The position numbers and the translations under genes are program-made. Source: Candidatus Melainabacteria bacterium (GTDB lineage Bacteria > Cyanobacteriota > Vampirovibrionia > 2-02-FULL-35-15). From it: 64,000 nt of DNA. The stretch spans positions 33,693 through 97,692 of the forward strand of contig JACQBQ010000056.1 in NCBI GenBank assembly GCA_016201905.1. Direction: 5' to 3'. This document shows, one piece after another, positions 41,778-50,889 of the stretch (position 1 is its first letter; every line of letters begins with the position of its first letter). The notes below the pieces were generated by a model. It was not told where the DNA came from. It ran no database searches and worked only from the letters and a program-made list of their open reading frames with translations.

Positions 41778-43643
41778 TTAAGTTCTTCCACTTTGCTCGT
41801 GTATTTTTCTTAGATATTCAATATACTTATCGTCTAAAAGCATTTTATTTATAGGACGTTGAGCTCTCCAATTCCAGTTTATTCTTGGGTCATATATTCC
41901 AGGTGTATTTGGACGACAATTAACTGCAACTTCTAATCCTTCTTGTTGCATAGATTCTAAATCATATATAGTTGGGATATCGAATATAGCAGGTCCAAGC
42001 GCATATTTTTCAAGTGCAAGTTTTACCATTTCAGGTGAAACTAGTGTTTCTGGATTCACAAACATACTAATAAATCTAAGAAACTCTTTTTTTTCAGTAA
42101 TGGTGCTTTGGAATTCATTTTCTAACCCTGCTATTGCTTTTAATTCTGTTTCATCACCTTTTAATCCTGATTTCCAACGTAATCTGGTTTTGGAAGAATT
42201 ACTTAAGTCAAACAGTTTATCAATCACTCTGTCAGCAGGTATATTTGCAGCTTCACACAAATTCTTAAACATGCCTCTGTCTATTGTGCCAGCTTCTTTT
42301 TCAAACCAACCTGCAAAAGTAGTACAATCATGAGTTGCTAAAGTTGAAATCCCAATTGGATTTGGATCAACAAATACAGGACCATTCTTAGTCCATCTTT
42401 GTACAGAGATATCTAGTGAACCCATCTGTGACAATGTTTCTCTCATGTATTTTGGCGGGACACCTAAACCTTCAGATGTATATAGCATTGTTGATCCTGG
42501 GTCTTCTATTTGTGTTAGTAAAATCTTTCTATGGTGTGCTTGCCAGTTTCTTTCACTTTTCTCATCTCCAACTTTTCCAGGAGGAAGAAAAGTTCCAAAC
42601 CTTCCGTCTTGTGCATCTACATCATTAATGTATAGGCGAGACTGACCAATTTCATGATCTTTTCTTTCAATGTGATAAAAGTTTGAAGCATACCTTCGTT
42701 TTTCGCAAATGTATTTGAAATCATCTTTTGCCATTTCATCCCAATTTGGAACTGGATTTCCCCATAACTGACCCTTAGCAAAATACATGTCAGGCAGTGC
42801 ACCTGCTTGTTTCTTTAAATCAAAATAGTTTGTTTTTTTTACAAAGTCTGTCCACACATCTGCACTATCACGAGATGGCAAAAATGGTAAATCTCCCATA
42901 AGAAGAACATTTTTCTTATCATGTGCATAATCTTTCAGTTCTTTTGCTTGTTCAAATAATTGCCACTGAGTCCATCTGTGAAACTCAAGCTTTTCACTAT
43001 TTGCAGATATAAATTCTTTTAGAGCCGCTTCATCACCATTTTTATATTTACTATCCCAATCTTCCCAACTTTTTTCATTATGATATTCTTTTAGTGCTCT
43101 GTACAAAACATAATTATCCAGCCAATATTTTGCAGTTTTATTTTTAAACTCTTGGAATTCTTTTATGTTTTGCCAGTCTCTTATATCTTTGTTTCTAAAC
43201 ATTTGCAAAGCAATCGCTAACGTTTCTTTCTTTAAACGATAGTCTACTCTTGAGGCTCCATCTAAACCAGTTACAATCGGGAATTTTTCATATAGCTTCT
43301 CTACATCATCATTAAACGATCTCGTAAGTTCTTTAATATTTTCTAAAGATAAATATATTCCATCTAATGCAAAACCACTTTCAGCACTGTAAGGACAGTG
43401 GTTAAATCCTGTACAGTTCATTGGTAAAAATTGATAAATGCCACTTTTTGTTTCATGACAAAAATCAACCATACGCTTTGCAATACCATAGTTACCAATA
43501 GGGACTTTGTCAGAGTACAGTGCAAAAGCAGGTACTGCTATTCCACTACGTCTGCTATATCCATAACGATCAAAATATCTTCCATTTGGAGTACTTTGTA
43601 ATGATTTCTCATAGATGTTTCTAAAATCTACTTTACCTGACAT
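41778..43643 (-). CDS. malQ: 4-alpha-glucanotransferase (GH77), divergent
   Basis: 621 aa; transfers alpha-1,4-glucan segments in maltodextrin/glycogen metabolism. GH77 features: N-terminal SGIAVPAFAL-like substrate region and GIYQFLPMNCTGFNHCPYSAESGFAL, MGDLPFLPSRDSADVW, acid/base region TSEGLGVPPKYMR and ATHDCTTFAGWF. The usual RIDHFRG nucleophile stretch reads YINDVDAQDGRFGTF, so the catalytic Asp assignment is uncertain. A good ribosome site (AAGGAG) precedes the ATG. A GH57 enzyme lies 1.1 kb upstream on the same strand, which suggests a shared alpha-glucan role. Confidence 0.85.
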   Translation of the reverse strand: MSGKVDFRNIYEKSLQSTPNGRYFDRYGYSRRSGIAVPAFALYSDKVPIGNYGIAKRMVDFCHETKSGIYQFLPMNCTGFNHCPYSAESGFALDGIYLSLENIKELTRSFNDDVEKLYEKFPIVTGLDGASRVDYRLKKETLAIALQMFRNKDIRDWQNIKEFQEFKNKTAKYWLDNYVLYRALKEYHNEKSWEDWDSKYKNGDEAALKEFISANSEKLEFHRWTQWQLFEQAKELKDYAHDKKNVLLMGDLPFLPSRDSADVWTDFVKKTNYFDLKKQAGALPDMYFAKGQLWGNPVPNWDEMAKDDFKYICEKRRYASNFYHIERKDHEIGQSRLYINDVDAQDGRFGTFLPPGKVGDEKSERNWQAHHRKILLTQIEDPGSTMLYTSEGLGVPPKYMRETLSQMGSLDISVQRWTKNGPVFVDPNPIGISTLATHDCTTFAGWFEKEAGTIDRGMFKNLCEAANIPADRVIDKLFDLSNSSKTRLRWKSGLKGDETELKAIAGLENEFQSTITEKKEFLRFISMFVNPETLVSPEMVKLALEKYALGPAIFDIPTIYDLESMQQEGLEVAVNCRPNTPGIYDPRINWNWRAQRPINKMLLDDKYIEYLRKIHEQSGRT

Positions 43644-43870
43644 TAATTGTTCTCCTTTTTTATTACAATTCTTAAATTAGTTTGCACCAAACAAATTAGA
43701 CTAATTCTACAATTGCAAACCAACTTCATTCCCAAAATTTTATTTTTCACTTTCCAAAAACAAGTAGGACATTTTAAAAAGTTTGGAATATAAATATGTA
43801 ACTTATATCAACACTTGTTTAAAATTAGATTTTTTTAATCTTAATGAATAAAAATAGAACTGAATGTTAT

Positions 43871-44584
43871 TTATGGAAGGTATGTATCACTTGGGAGTGA
43901 GTCATCATATTTTTTATCATCGCCTGTATACAATTTTAAGTTCCTGTAGTTTTCACTTGATATTGGAATTGGATCTTCTATTTCTGGCTCTTCAACCTTA
44001 AGGTTATTTTGAATTGCATCACTTACTGTTTCATGTATGAATGAACTAAACCCCTGTAAGTTTTCATAAAGACTTTTTTCAAGGTGAACCAAGCTTAATT
44101 TTTTATCTGAACTTGCCATATAATTCCTTAGATAAGTTAAGTAATCTGCAAAGTACTTAGGTCCATTAACCATTTCTATATTTGATCGTTCACTGGACAG
44201 CGGTTTTTGCTGTTCAAGTCTATCTAATGAATGACACCCAAAAAAGCTAACAATTAAATGTTTTACATTTGAAGAATTTGCTAGTTGAGTAAGCTCGTTT
44301 TGTAACCTTAGTAGCTTTCCTCTTTCATTACAGCTATATAATGAAAGATCTCTTTGTGAAGGATTAAATTCAACGACATAAGTACCAGCAATTTCTAATA
44401 CATTAGCTGGATTTTTTAAAACCTGCCAACCTCCTCTAATTGATTCACAAACTGTGTCGTCAAAGACAGCTTTATATGGAGTAATTTTGCTTTCGATAGT
44501 TTCATTACTCTTTTTAGTTTTTGCTACTTGTACTGGATTAAATAAACCAAAAGCTGATTGTAATCCTATAGGTTGTGCTCCCAT
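43871..44584 (-). CDS. Hypothetical protein between two alpha-glucan enzymes
   Basis: 237 aa, not recognised. No signal peptide or membrane segment. The central part (LQNELTQLANSSNVKHLIVSF, FFGCHSLDRLEQQK) looks like a mixed helix/strand domain; the C-terminal 40 residues are acidic and disordered. Ribosome site AGAGG before the ATG. It lies between malQ and the GH57 gene on the same strand, with intergenic gaps of 227 and 135 bp. The 227-bp gap (43644-43870) shows no clear element. Confidence 0.55.
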   Translation of the reverse strand: MGAQPIGLQSAFGLFNPVQVAKTKKSNETIESKITPYKAVFDDTVCESIRGGWQVLKNPANVLEIAGTYVVEFNPSQRDLSLYSCNERGKLLRLQNELTQLANSSNVKHLIVSFFGCHSLDRLEQQKPLSSERSNIEMVNGPKYFADYLTYLRNYMASSDKKLSLVHLEKSLYENLQGFSSFIHETVSDAIQNNLKVEEPEIEDPIPISSENYRNLKLYTGDDKKYDDSLPSDTYLP

Positions 44585-44719
44585 ATATTTACCTCTTTGT
44601 AATTTATAGGTACTAAATTTCTTTATTAAGAGATCCTAATAAATTAATTAACACTTATTGTAAAGCTAGTTTGTGCTCTTGTCTATAGAAGTTTAGATTA
44701 GATTTATTTAATCTAGCAA

Positions 44720-46285
44720 TCAAGCAGCTGAATTAGACCCTGGCTTGCCTTTGTAGTAAGGATTTGCAGCAATTGCTTCTTTAAAAACATTGTCACCCCC
44801 ATTTTCAATGTTAACCTGGGACATAAGCTGCATAAATTGTTTCTCAATCACCTGACCACGACCATTTGGCAGGATTTCTTTTAATATTTCTAGTGCGCTA
44901 TTTGCACTAACCATATTCATAACTGGTTCAATCCTTCTAATACTATTGTGAAACCAGCCACAACTTGTGTTCATTAACATAGAGAATTTTTGTAGTTCTA
45001 AAAGATTGTACATAATCTCAAAGTGATTTTTTGAAATACCTCGCTTAGCGTGTGCTTTTAAAAATTCACCCAGATTATTTCTTTCTAATAAAATCAGAAC
45101 ATAATCTTTAAGTGTTTGCCCTGGATCTTTAAAGTATTTTGGTCCTATTTCCCTAAAATAAATATTTTCAATTTCACGATTTAAATATTCATGAGCAGTT
45201 CTTAAAGCACTTCTCCACCTGGAGTCCCAAACGTCTCCACAATTACAGTCTGTCCTGATATGATCTCCCCACCTGCCGAGTGCATGATCTGTTTTGTCTG
45301 TTTTACAGCTCCATGATGTCCAGGGTCTAATTTTTACTTCATATTCAGGAGGGTGTTCTTTTAAATGCTTACTAAAAGTTGTTAGTTTGTAAGTGCTTCC
45401 ATCTTTTACCTTGCCTTCATACAAGTCTAAAAGTGCACTGGATACTGTTTTTGGAACTTCACCCTTATGATGGTGCCCCCAAGTTTCTAAGTCATTATAA
45501 GTAACAGTAAGACCACTTTGCCTTGTCATCTTTATATGGTTTATAAAGTTTTCACTTGAATCATATATTCCACATTTATTATGTGCAACCTTTTCAGCAA
45601 GTGGATTATCAAAAAAGAAAATAGCAATTTCTTTTCCATTATCTAAGCAGCATTTATATGGTCGCGATGGATCTATTGCTCCACCAACATACTCCCAGTG
45701 ATCACTTCCAATTTTCTTAATGCCTTCTGCTTGCCACGGTGCAAGAACTGTAAAGTTTATTCCATGACTATTAAAAAGTTCAAGTGTAGGCATGTCAATT
45801 CCAGCTTCAGGGGCCCATGCGCCTTTTGGATATTCTCCAAAATGTGTCCTGAAACCTTCTTTTGCCCATGAAACCTGTGTGTCTTTAACTTCTAAGGATT
45901 CAAAAGGAAATATCAGATGATCGTAACCGCCTTGCATTAAAGCAGATGCATGGGTACTAAAATTTATTTTGCTAACCCAGTAACTCTCTTTAATTAATTC
46001 ATAAATACTTGGTCTTCTTTCTTCTAAATAAGATAAAGTAGTCGGTGAAAAGTCTACACTTGCTAATGAAAGTATTTCATTTTCTGCACAAGGTCCATAG
46101 CATTCATCTGTAACAACACCTGTCCAATCTTTTGAACCATTAAAAGGATCAGCTACTAAATCATCAGGTGGTTTAACTCCAGCTAAAGTATCATAATAAG
46201 GGCGGCGTTGAACTACACTTTTAAACCTGCCTGAAGGTTGATAAGCATGGTTGCCTATAATAACGTCTACTGTACTACCTGACAT
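44720..46285 (-). CDS. Glycoside hydrolase family 57 protein
   Basis: 521 aa. The GH57 catalytic domain has FSTHASALMQGGYDHLIFPFES, the nucleophile region WAPEAGIDMPTLELF (Glu), and TYNDLETWGHHHKG (Asp). It also carries a C-terminal helical region of the DUF3536 type (RTAHEYLNREIENIYFREIGPKYF; SCGWFHNSIRRIEP). GH57 enzymes are alpha-amylases, amylopullulanases or branching enzymes; this one is most likely an intracellular alpha-glucanase or branching enzyme in glycogen turnover. No signal peptide. Same strand as malQ. Confidence 0.88.
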   Translation of the reverse strand: MSGSTVDVIIGNHAYQPSGRFKSVVQRRPYYDTLAGVKPPDDLVADPFNGSKDWTGVVTDECYGPCAENEILSLASVDFSPTTLSYLEERRPSIYELIKESYWVSKINFSTHASALMQGGYDHLIFPFESLEVKDTQVSWAKEGFRTHFGEYPKGAWAPEAGIDMPTLELFNSHGINFTVLAPWQAEGIKKIGSDHWEYVGGAIDPSRPYKCCLDNGKEIAIFFFDNPLAEKVAHNKCGIYDSSENFINHIKMTRQSGLTVTYNDLETWGHHHKGEVPKTVSSALLDLYEGKVKDGSTYKLTTFSKHLKEHPPEYEVKIRPWTSWSCKTDKTDHALGRWGDHIRTDCNCGDVWDSRWRSALRTAHEYLNREIENIYFREIGPKYFKDPGQTLKDYVLILLERNNLGEFLKAHAKRGISKNHFEIMYNLLELQKFSMLMNTSCGWFHNSIRRIEPVMNMVSANSALEILKEILPNGRGQVIEKQFMQLMSQVNIENGGDNVFKEAIAANPYYKGKPGSNSAA

Positions 46286-46418
46286 AATCCTCTTTGTTTA
46301 TGTACAAGAACCTGTTATTTGATCAAACAATAATTATTTCAATCGAAACTAATTAAGAATAATTTTATATAAAAATTTTCTTTGTGTCTAGAAGTAAAGT
46401 TAACAAAGTAAGTTTCTG

Positions 46419-46760
46419 TTATGTTTTAGCTAAGATTTTAGTTTCTTTAATTAACCACTTTAAATACTTTTCTGAACCAATATCTATAGGTAGTCCAATA
46501 ACTTCTGGTACGGTATAACTATGCAAGGATTTAATTTTATCTTTTAAGGCCTCAAAATTGCCTTTTACTGTCTTAATCACACATAAAGCTTCAGTATCCC
46601 GACAGATTTCACCCTGCCATCTATAAACTGAACGGACTTTATTTATAATGTTTACACAGGCAGCTAGACCATCTTTTACAAGCTCACCAGCAATTTTTTC
46701 TGCTTCTGTGATGTCTTTTGTGGTCATGAAAACAACTATTGGATCTTTTGAATCAGCCAT
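46419..46760 (-). CDS. cutA: Divalent-ion tolerance protein CutA
   Basis: 113 aa, the typical CutA1 size. PIVVFMTTKDITEAEKIAGELVKDGLAACVNII at the start, then VYRWQGEICRDTEALCVIKT and LHSYTVPEVIGLPI, the trimer core. CutA1 forms very stable trimers; the metal-tolerance role is not universally established. Ribosome site GAGG before the ATG. Single gene. Confidence 0.95.
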   Translation of the reverse strand: MADSKDPIVVFMTTKDITEAEKIAGELVKDGLAACVNIINKVRSVYRWQGEICRDTEALCVIKTVKGNFEALKDKIKSLHSYTVPEVIGLPIDIGSEKYLKWLIKETKILAKT

Positions 46761-46827
46761 TTTTCCTCGCTGGAGAAAATATTACCATATTTAGAAAGTT
46801 ATAGGTTCTAGTACCTGAATAAAAAAT

Positions 46828-47325
46828 CTAAAAAAACAATTCTCCGCTAAGAACTTTACTTGTAATTGTTTTCAAAGATATGTCTAGTGGTTGCTCAATT
46901 TGTTCTTTAGGAATCCCTAACTCTCTAAGCATTATTCTAGCTTCACTTTCTTTTATATCATTGTCATTTCTTGGATAACCTAATCTTATACAGAGTAAGT
47001 CGCTAAGCAAAAAACGTGAACCTTTATCTTTTACAGCATAGAAATATCCTTCAAATAAACCAGTAGGTATTTCTTTAAGCTCTTTTCTAAGCTCTAAGAT
47101 TCTGTCAGCAAAGTCAGGATACTCTTCTGCAAGTTCTCTCCACAGCAGGTCTCTATCTTCAACTGAATATGTACCTAATTTAATAGCATCCAAATCGCCT
47201 GTATATAGATGAGCTATCTCTTCTGCTGCTGTTTCTAGCTGCTCATCTCTTCTTAGATGTCTATTTTCTGGTCTTTGTATTCTTTCAATTAATGCTTGTC
47301 TAAGTGGGTTTAGTCTAGTCAACAA
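46828..47325 (-). CDS. Hypothetical charged helical protein
   Basis: About 165 aa, not recognised. The frame runs from 47379, but a TTG at 47325 preceded by AAAGGA at proper spacing is the more likely start, overlapping the previous gene by 11 nt. Mainly charged helices (RHLRRDEQLETAAEEIAHLY; RDLLWRELAEEYPDFADRI) and a motif LLSDLLCIRLGYPRN. No signal peptide. Co-transcribed with the gene at 47315-47845. Function unknown. Confidence 0.6.
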   Translation of the reverse strand: MLTRLNPLRQALIERIQRPENRHLRRDEQLETAAEEIAHLYTGDLDAIKLGTYSVEDRDLLWRELAEEYPDFADRILELRKELKEIPTGLFEGYFYAVKDKGSRFLLSDLLCIRLGYPRNDNDIKESEARIMLRELGIPKEQIEQPLDISLKTITSKVLSGELFF

Positions 47326-47845
47326 GAGATTTTCCTTTGTTGTTAGTACTTCCTCTTGTTCCAAAATCACTTTCCTCAAAAATATACCTTATAATTTCTG
47401 AAGCAGGCTTTTTGTTAGCAATATCTGCTACTGTCTTTAAGATACTTTCTGCTAGCTTTGGATCGTCGGTATTAATTATAAGTGCTGTGCTTTCACCACC
47501 AGAAGTTAAAAGCAGATGAAAACCATCAATCGGAGAACCTTTAGAAGTCCATATATCATCTTTAGTAAGCTGATATTGTGCTCTTTTCAGGAGAGCTTCT
47601 TTGCCATGTGAATATCCTTCTTTAGCGTTAAATAAGTTTTCTAATTTTGCAGAATCATCAATTGCTGTAAGGACTGCAGTAAAATTCTTTCCTTTTTGAA
47701 TAGTTGGGTTTGAAAAACCTCTTTGTATGTTTTTAGGATTATTACTACTACTAGTGGCCCTTGGTGCAACATAATCGGCATGACCATTCCTAGACTTAAA
47801 TAGATTTACTAATCCTAAAGTTAATAAAGAACTTACTGATACCAT
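47315..47845 (-). CDS. Hypothetical protein
   Basis: 176 aa, not recognised. The N-terminus (MVSVSSLLTLGLVNLF) is mildly hydrophobic but not a clear signal. A C-terminal part (TALIINTDDPKLAESILKTVADIANKK) looks alpha/beta. Strong ribosome site (AGGAGG). Ends inside the start region of the following minus-strand gene, so translation is probably coupled. Confidence 0.6.
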   Translation of the reverse strand: MVSVSSLLTLGLVNLFKSRNGHADYVAPRATSSSNNPKNIQRGFSNPTIQKGKNFTAVLTAIDDSAKLENLFNAKEGYSHGKEALLKRAQYQLTKDDIWTSKGSPIDGFHLLLTSGGESTALIINTDDPKLAESILKTVADIANKKPASEIIRYIFEESDFGTRGSTNNKGKSLVD

Positions 47846-47950
47846 AATAACCTCCTAAAATTAATTTAATTTTTTTAAAGCCAATTGATATACATTTCAA
47901 CACATCAAGTACATTTAATCAAGTTAAGAGAAATCCACTTAAACAAGCCA

Positions 47951-47991
47951 TTTGTACGTTTTTTGTACGTTTAAAGACTTGTGTGGTACAA
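47951..47991 (+). promoter_or_regulatory. valS promoter region with TTGTACGTTT direct repeats
   Basis: TTGTACGTTT occurs at 47951-47960 and 47962-47971, and the inverted half GGTACAA at 47984-47990. The second TTGTAC and TACAAA (47986-47991), 18 bp apart, fit a promoter that would begin transcription at about 47998, three bases before the valS ATG. Confidence 0.35.
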
Positions 47992-48000
47992 AATTAACTT

Positions 48001-50775
48001 ATGACTGAACTTTCAAAAACCTATAATCCTAAAGAAGTTGAAGAAAAATGGTTAAGGACTTGGCTGGATAAAAAACTTTTTAAGTCAAAGATAAATCCAG
48101 ATAAAAAAAACTTTTCAATAGCACTGCCGCCACCAAATGTGACTGGTAGCCTTCACATGGGACATGCCTTTGGAGATACTATTCAAGATGTTTTAATTCG
48201 ATATGAAAGAATGAAAGGTAAAAATGTTCTCTGGCAGGGCGGTACAGACCACGCTGGTATTGGTACAGAAGTAGTTGTAGAAAAAGAGCTTTCAAAAATT
48301 GAAAAAAAGAGAAAAAAAGATTTTACAAGAGAAGAGTTTTTAAAAAGAGTCTGGCAGTGGAAAGAAAAACATGGCAATGAAATTATTAATCAGACAAAAA
48401 AACTTGGCTGTGCCATGGATTATAGTCGCCTGGTTTTTACAATGGATGAAAACTATACTAAAGCTATTAAAAAGGTCTTTGTTGAACTATATAAAAAAAA
48501 TCTAATTTATAGGGGACGAAGAATAGTTAATTGGTGTCCGAAATGCTTAACTAGCTTAAGCGATCTTGAAGTTGAAACTGAAAATATTAAAGGAAAACTT
48601 TATCATATTTTATATCCATTTGACATTAGTGATATTTCAAAAGGTGGAATTACTGTAGCTACAACACGCCCTGAGACAATGTTTGGAGATATTGCAGTTG
48701 CAGTAAACCCAAACGATGGAAGATATAAAAAACTAATCAATAAAAAAGTTTTTCTTCCGTTTATAAATAAAGAAATCCCGATTATTGGAGATGAAGCCAT
48801 AGAGACAGATTTTGGAACTGGCTGTCTTAAAGTAACGCCGGCTCATGACTCTGTAGACTATGAAATCTTTGAGAGAAATAAAGAAATAATTCAAAAACTT
48901 GGCACACATTTTTCCCCTTATCCTGAAATTATGTCACCGGGCGGAAAAATAATTGATGAAAAAAACATTGGAATTCCAGCAGATATAAAAGGGCAGGATA
49001 GATTTAAAGCAAGAGAGCTTACTGTACAAAAGCTTGAAGAACTTGGACTTTTAAAACAAGTAACTGAATATGATCAATCATTAGCTAAGCACGATAGGTG
49101 TGGAACAGTGATTGAGCCATATTTGTCCTGGCAGTGGTATGTAAAAATGAAACCTCTTAGCGAGCCTGCAATAAAAGCTGTAGAAAGTGGCGCTGTGCAA
49201 CCCCGTATTCAGTTTGTACCGGAGCGCTATAAAGAGCACTATTTAAACTGGCTAAAGAATATAAAAGATTGGTGTATAAGCCGTCAGATTTGGTGGGGAC
49301 ATCAAATACCTGTTTGGTATTGCAAAGAAGAAAATCATATTACCGTGAATGAAAATACTGTGCAGGAATGTACAGTATGTAAAAGTAAAAATATTTTTCA
49401 AGATCCTGATGTACTTGATACTTGGTTTAGCTCAGCGCTTTGGCCTTTTGTAACACTTGGTTGGCCTGAAAAAAATGATTATTTAAAAGCATTTTACCCT
49501 ACAAGTGTTTTAGCAACAGCCAGGGAAATAATAAATCTCTGGGTTTCAAGAATGGTTTTTATGGGACTTGAGTTTGCTGGTGACATTCCTTTTAAGAAGG
49601 TTCTTATTCATCCTGTCATTCAGACACCTGATGGGAAAAGGATGTCAAAGTCTAAAGGAAATGCAATTGATCCTCTTGAAATGATTGAAAAGTATGGAGC
49701 TGATGCAAATAGATTTTGGTATTTTAGCCTTGGTGTAGCAGGAAACCAGGATGTACGTTTTCCAGGAAGAAAAGATAAAGATGGAAAGTGGGAGTCTGAT
49801 GTTTTAGAGCAGAATAAAAGATTTGCAAATAAACTGTGGAATGCAGTCCGCTTTGTAATGCAAAACTTAGAACCAAATGAAAAGTATGAAGCCAATTTAA
49901 CTTATGAAGAACTTTTTAAGAAAATAAACAAAGCAAAACTAACAATAGCTGACAGGTGGATTTTATTTGAGTACTGGAATCTAGTTTCAAGTATCTCAGA
50001 TCTTTTTGACATGTATCAGTTTTCCGAGATTTCAAGAGAAATAGATAAGTTTGTATGGGACAAGTTTTGTGATTGGTATCTTGAGATTTCAAAACAGCAA
50101 ATAAATAATCCAGATTTAAAAAAACAGACCCAGATAATTCTTTTTTACATTGCAGAAGGAATAATCAGAGTACTTCATCCAGTTATGCCATTTATTACTG
50201 AAGAGATATGGCAATTACTTCCTATGTCAAATAAAGAGCATGATTTCATTTTAGATGCTACTTATCCAAATATTGATAGAAAGTTATTTAGTGATTTTAT
50301 GAATGATTCATATTACTTTTCTTACATCATTGATGTGACAAGGACAGTTAGAGATAGACGTCAGGTTGCAGGGATTCCATGGACAAGTGAAATAGATGTA
50401 AGACTCTTTACGAAAAATGAAAATGAAAAAAACATATTAAAGTCTTCCAAAGAATACATAGAATATTTATCTAAATCAAAAATATCTCTTTTGTCTGAAT
50501 TTAAACCAGTTAAACCTTCAACAGGTGCTCTTGTTTCAGAGACAAGGGTTTTAATTCCTCTATCAGGTCTGGTTGATCTTGACAATATGTTAAACAGTTT
50601 TAATAAAAAGAAGAATCAGTTTGAAAAAGAAATGGAAAGTCAGAAAACCAAGCTTAATAATACAAACTTTATTAATAATGCAGCACCGGATAAAATAGAC
50701 GAAGTAAAAGCAAGAGTGTCTGAATTAGAGAGTCAAATAAAAACAATCAATGAACAGATAGAATTATTGAAATAG
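48001..50775 (+). CDS. valS: Valyl-tRNA synthetase
   Basis: Charges tRNA-Val; class I, 924 aa. HIGH-type motif in PPPNVTGSLHMGHAF, editing domain (TTRPETMFGDIAVAVNP, TPAHDSVDYEI), QIWWGHQIPVWYC, KMSKS-type GKRMSKSKGN (about residues 545-549), anticodon-binding helices (WDKFCDWYLEISK) and a C-terminal coiled coil (KKNQFEKEMESQK). There is no ribosome site in the bases before the ATG; the promoter lies so near that the mRNA may be leaderless. The 155-bp gap before it has no T-box-like structure. Confidence 0.97.
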   Translation: MTELSKTYNPKEVEEKWLRTWLDKKLFKSKINPDKKNFSIALPPPNVTGSLHMGHAFGDTIQDVLIRYERMKGKNVLWQGGTDHAGIGTEVVVEKELSKIEKKRKKDFTREEFLKRVWQWKEKHGNEIINQTKKLGCAMDYSRLVFTMDENYTKAIKKVFVELYKKNLIYRGRRIVNWCPKCLTSLSDLEVETENIKGKLYHILYPFDISDISKGGITVATTRPETMFGDIAVAVNPNDGRYKKLINKKVFLPFINKEIPIIGDEAIETDFGTGCLKVTPAHDSVDYEIFERNKEIIQKLGTHFSPYPEIMSPGGKIIDEKNIGIPADIKGQDRFKARELTVQKLEELGLLKQVTEYDQSLAKHDRCGTVIEPYLSWQWYVKMKPLSEPAIKAVESGAVQPRIQFVPERYKEHYLNWLKNIKDWCISRQIWWGHQIPVWYCKEENHITVNENTVQECTVCKSKNIFQDPDVLDTWFSSALWPFVTLGWPEKNDYLKAFYPTSVLATAREIINLWVSRMVFMGLEFAGDIPFKKVLIHPVIQTPDGKRMSKSKGNAIDPLEMIEKYGADANRFWYFSLGVAGNQDVRFPGRKDKDGKWESDVLEQNKRFANKLWNAVRFVMQNLEPNEKYEANLTYEELFKKINKAKLTIADRWILFEYWNLVSSISDLFDMYQFSEISREIDKFVWDKFCDWYLEISKQQINNPDLKKQTQIILFYIAEGIIRVLHPVMPFITEEIWQLLPMSNKEHDFILDATYPNIDRKLFSDFMNDSYYFSYIIDVTRTVRDRRQVAGIPWTSEIDVRLFTKNENEKNILKSSKEYIEYLSKSKISLLSEFKPVKPSTGALVSETRVLIPLSGLVDLDNMLNSFNKKKNQFEKEMESQKTKLNNTNFINNAAPDKIDEVKARVSELESQIKTINEQIELLK

Positions 50776-50808
50776 TATGTGGTCGATAAATAAAAATAAC
50801 GAAAATAC

Positions 50809-50862
50809 GTCATTGCGAGGAATGCAGCGACGAAGCAATCTCGCTGCATTCCTCGCAATGAC
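50809..50862. repeat. R1 palindromic repeat, copy 5 (short perfect form)
   Basis: GTCATTGCGAGGAATGCAGCG...CGCTGCATTCCTCGCAATGAC, a near-perfect 54-bp palindrome between valS and dxr, with the central CGAAGCAATCT. It could fold into a long hairpin at the end of the valS mRNA. Confidence 0.85.
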
Positions 50863-50889
50863 AACTTATATTTTGAACTTCTAAACATT

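Noticed and set aside
48001..50775. T-box leader for valS or alaS
   Set aside because: Neither upstream region has a T-box core or a terminator/antiterminator pair, and the gaps are too short.
11353..50862. R1 copies as a CRISPR array
   Set aside because: Copies are kilobases apart, of different lengths and in both orientations, without regular spacers.
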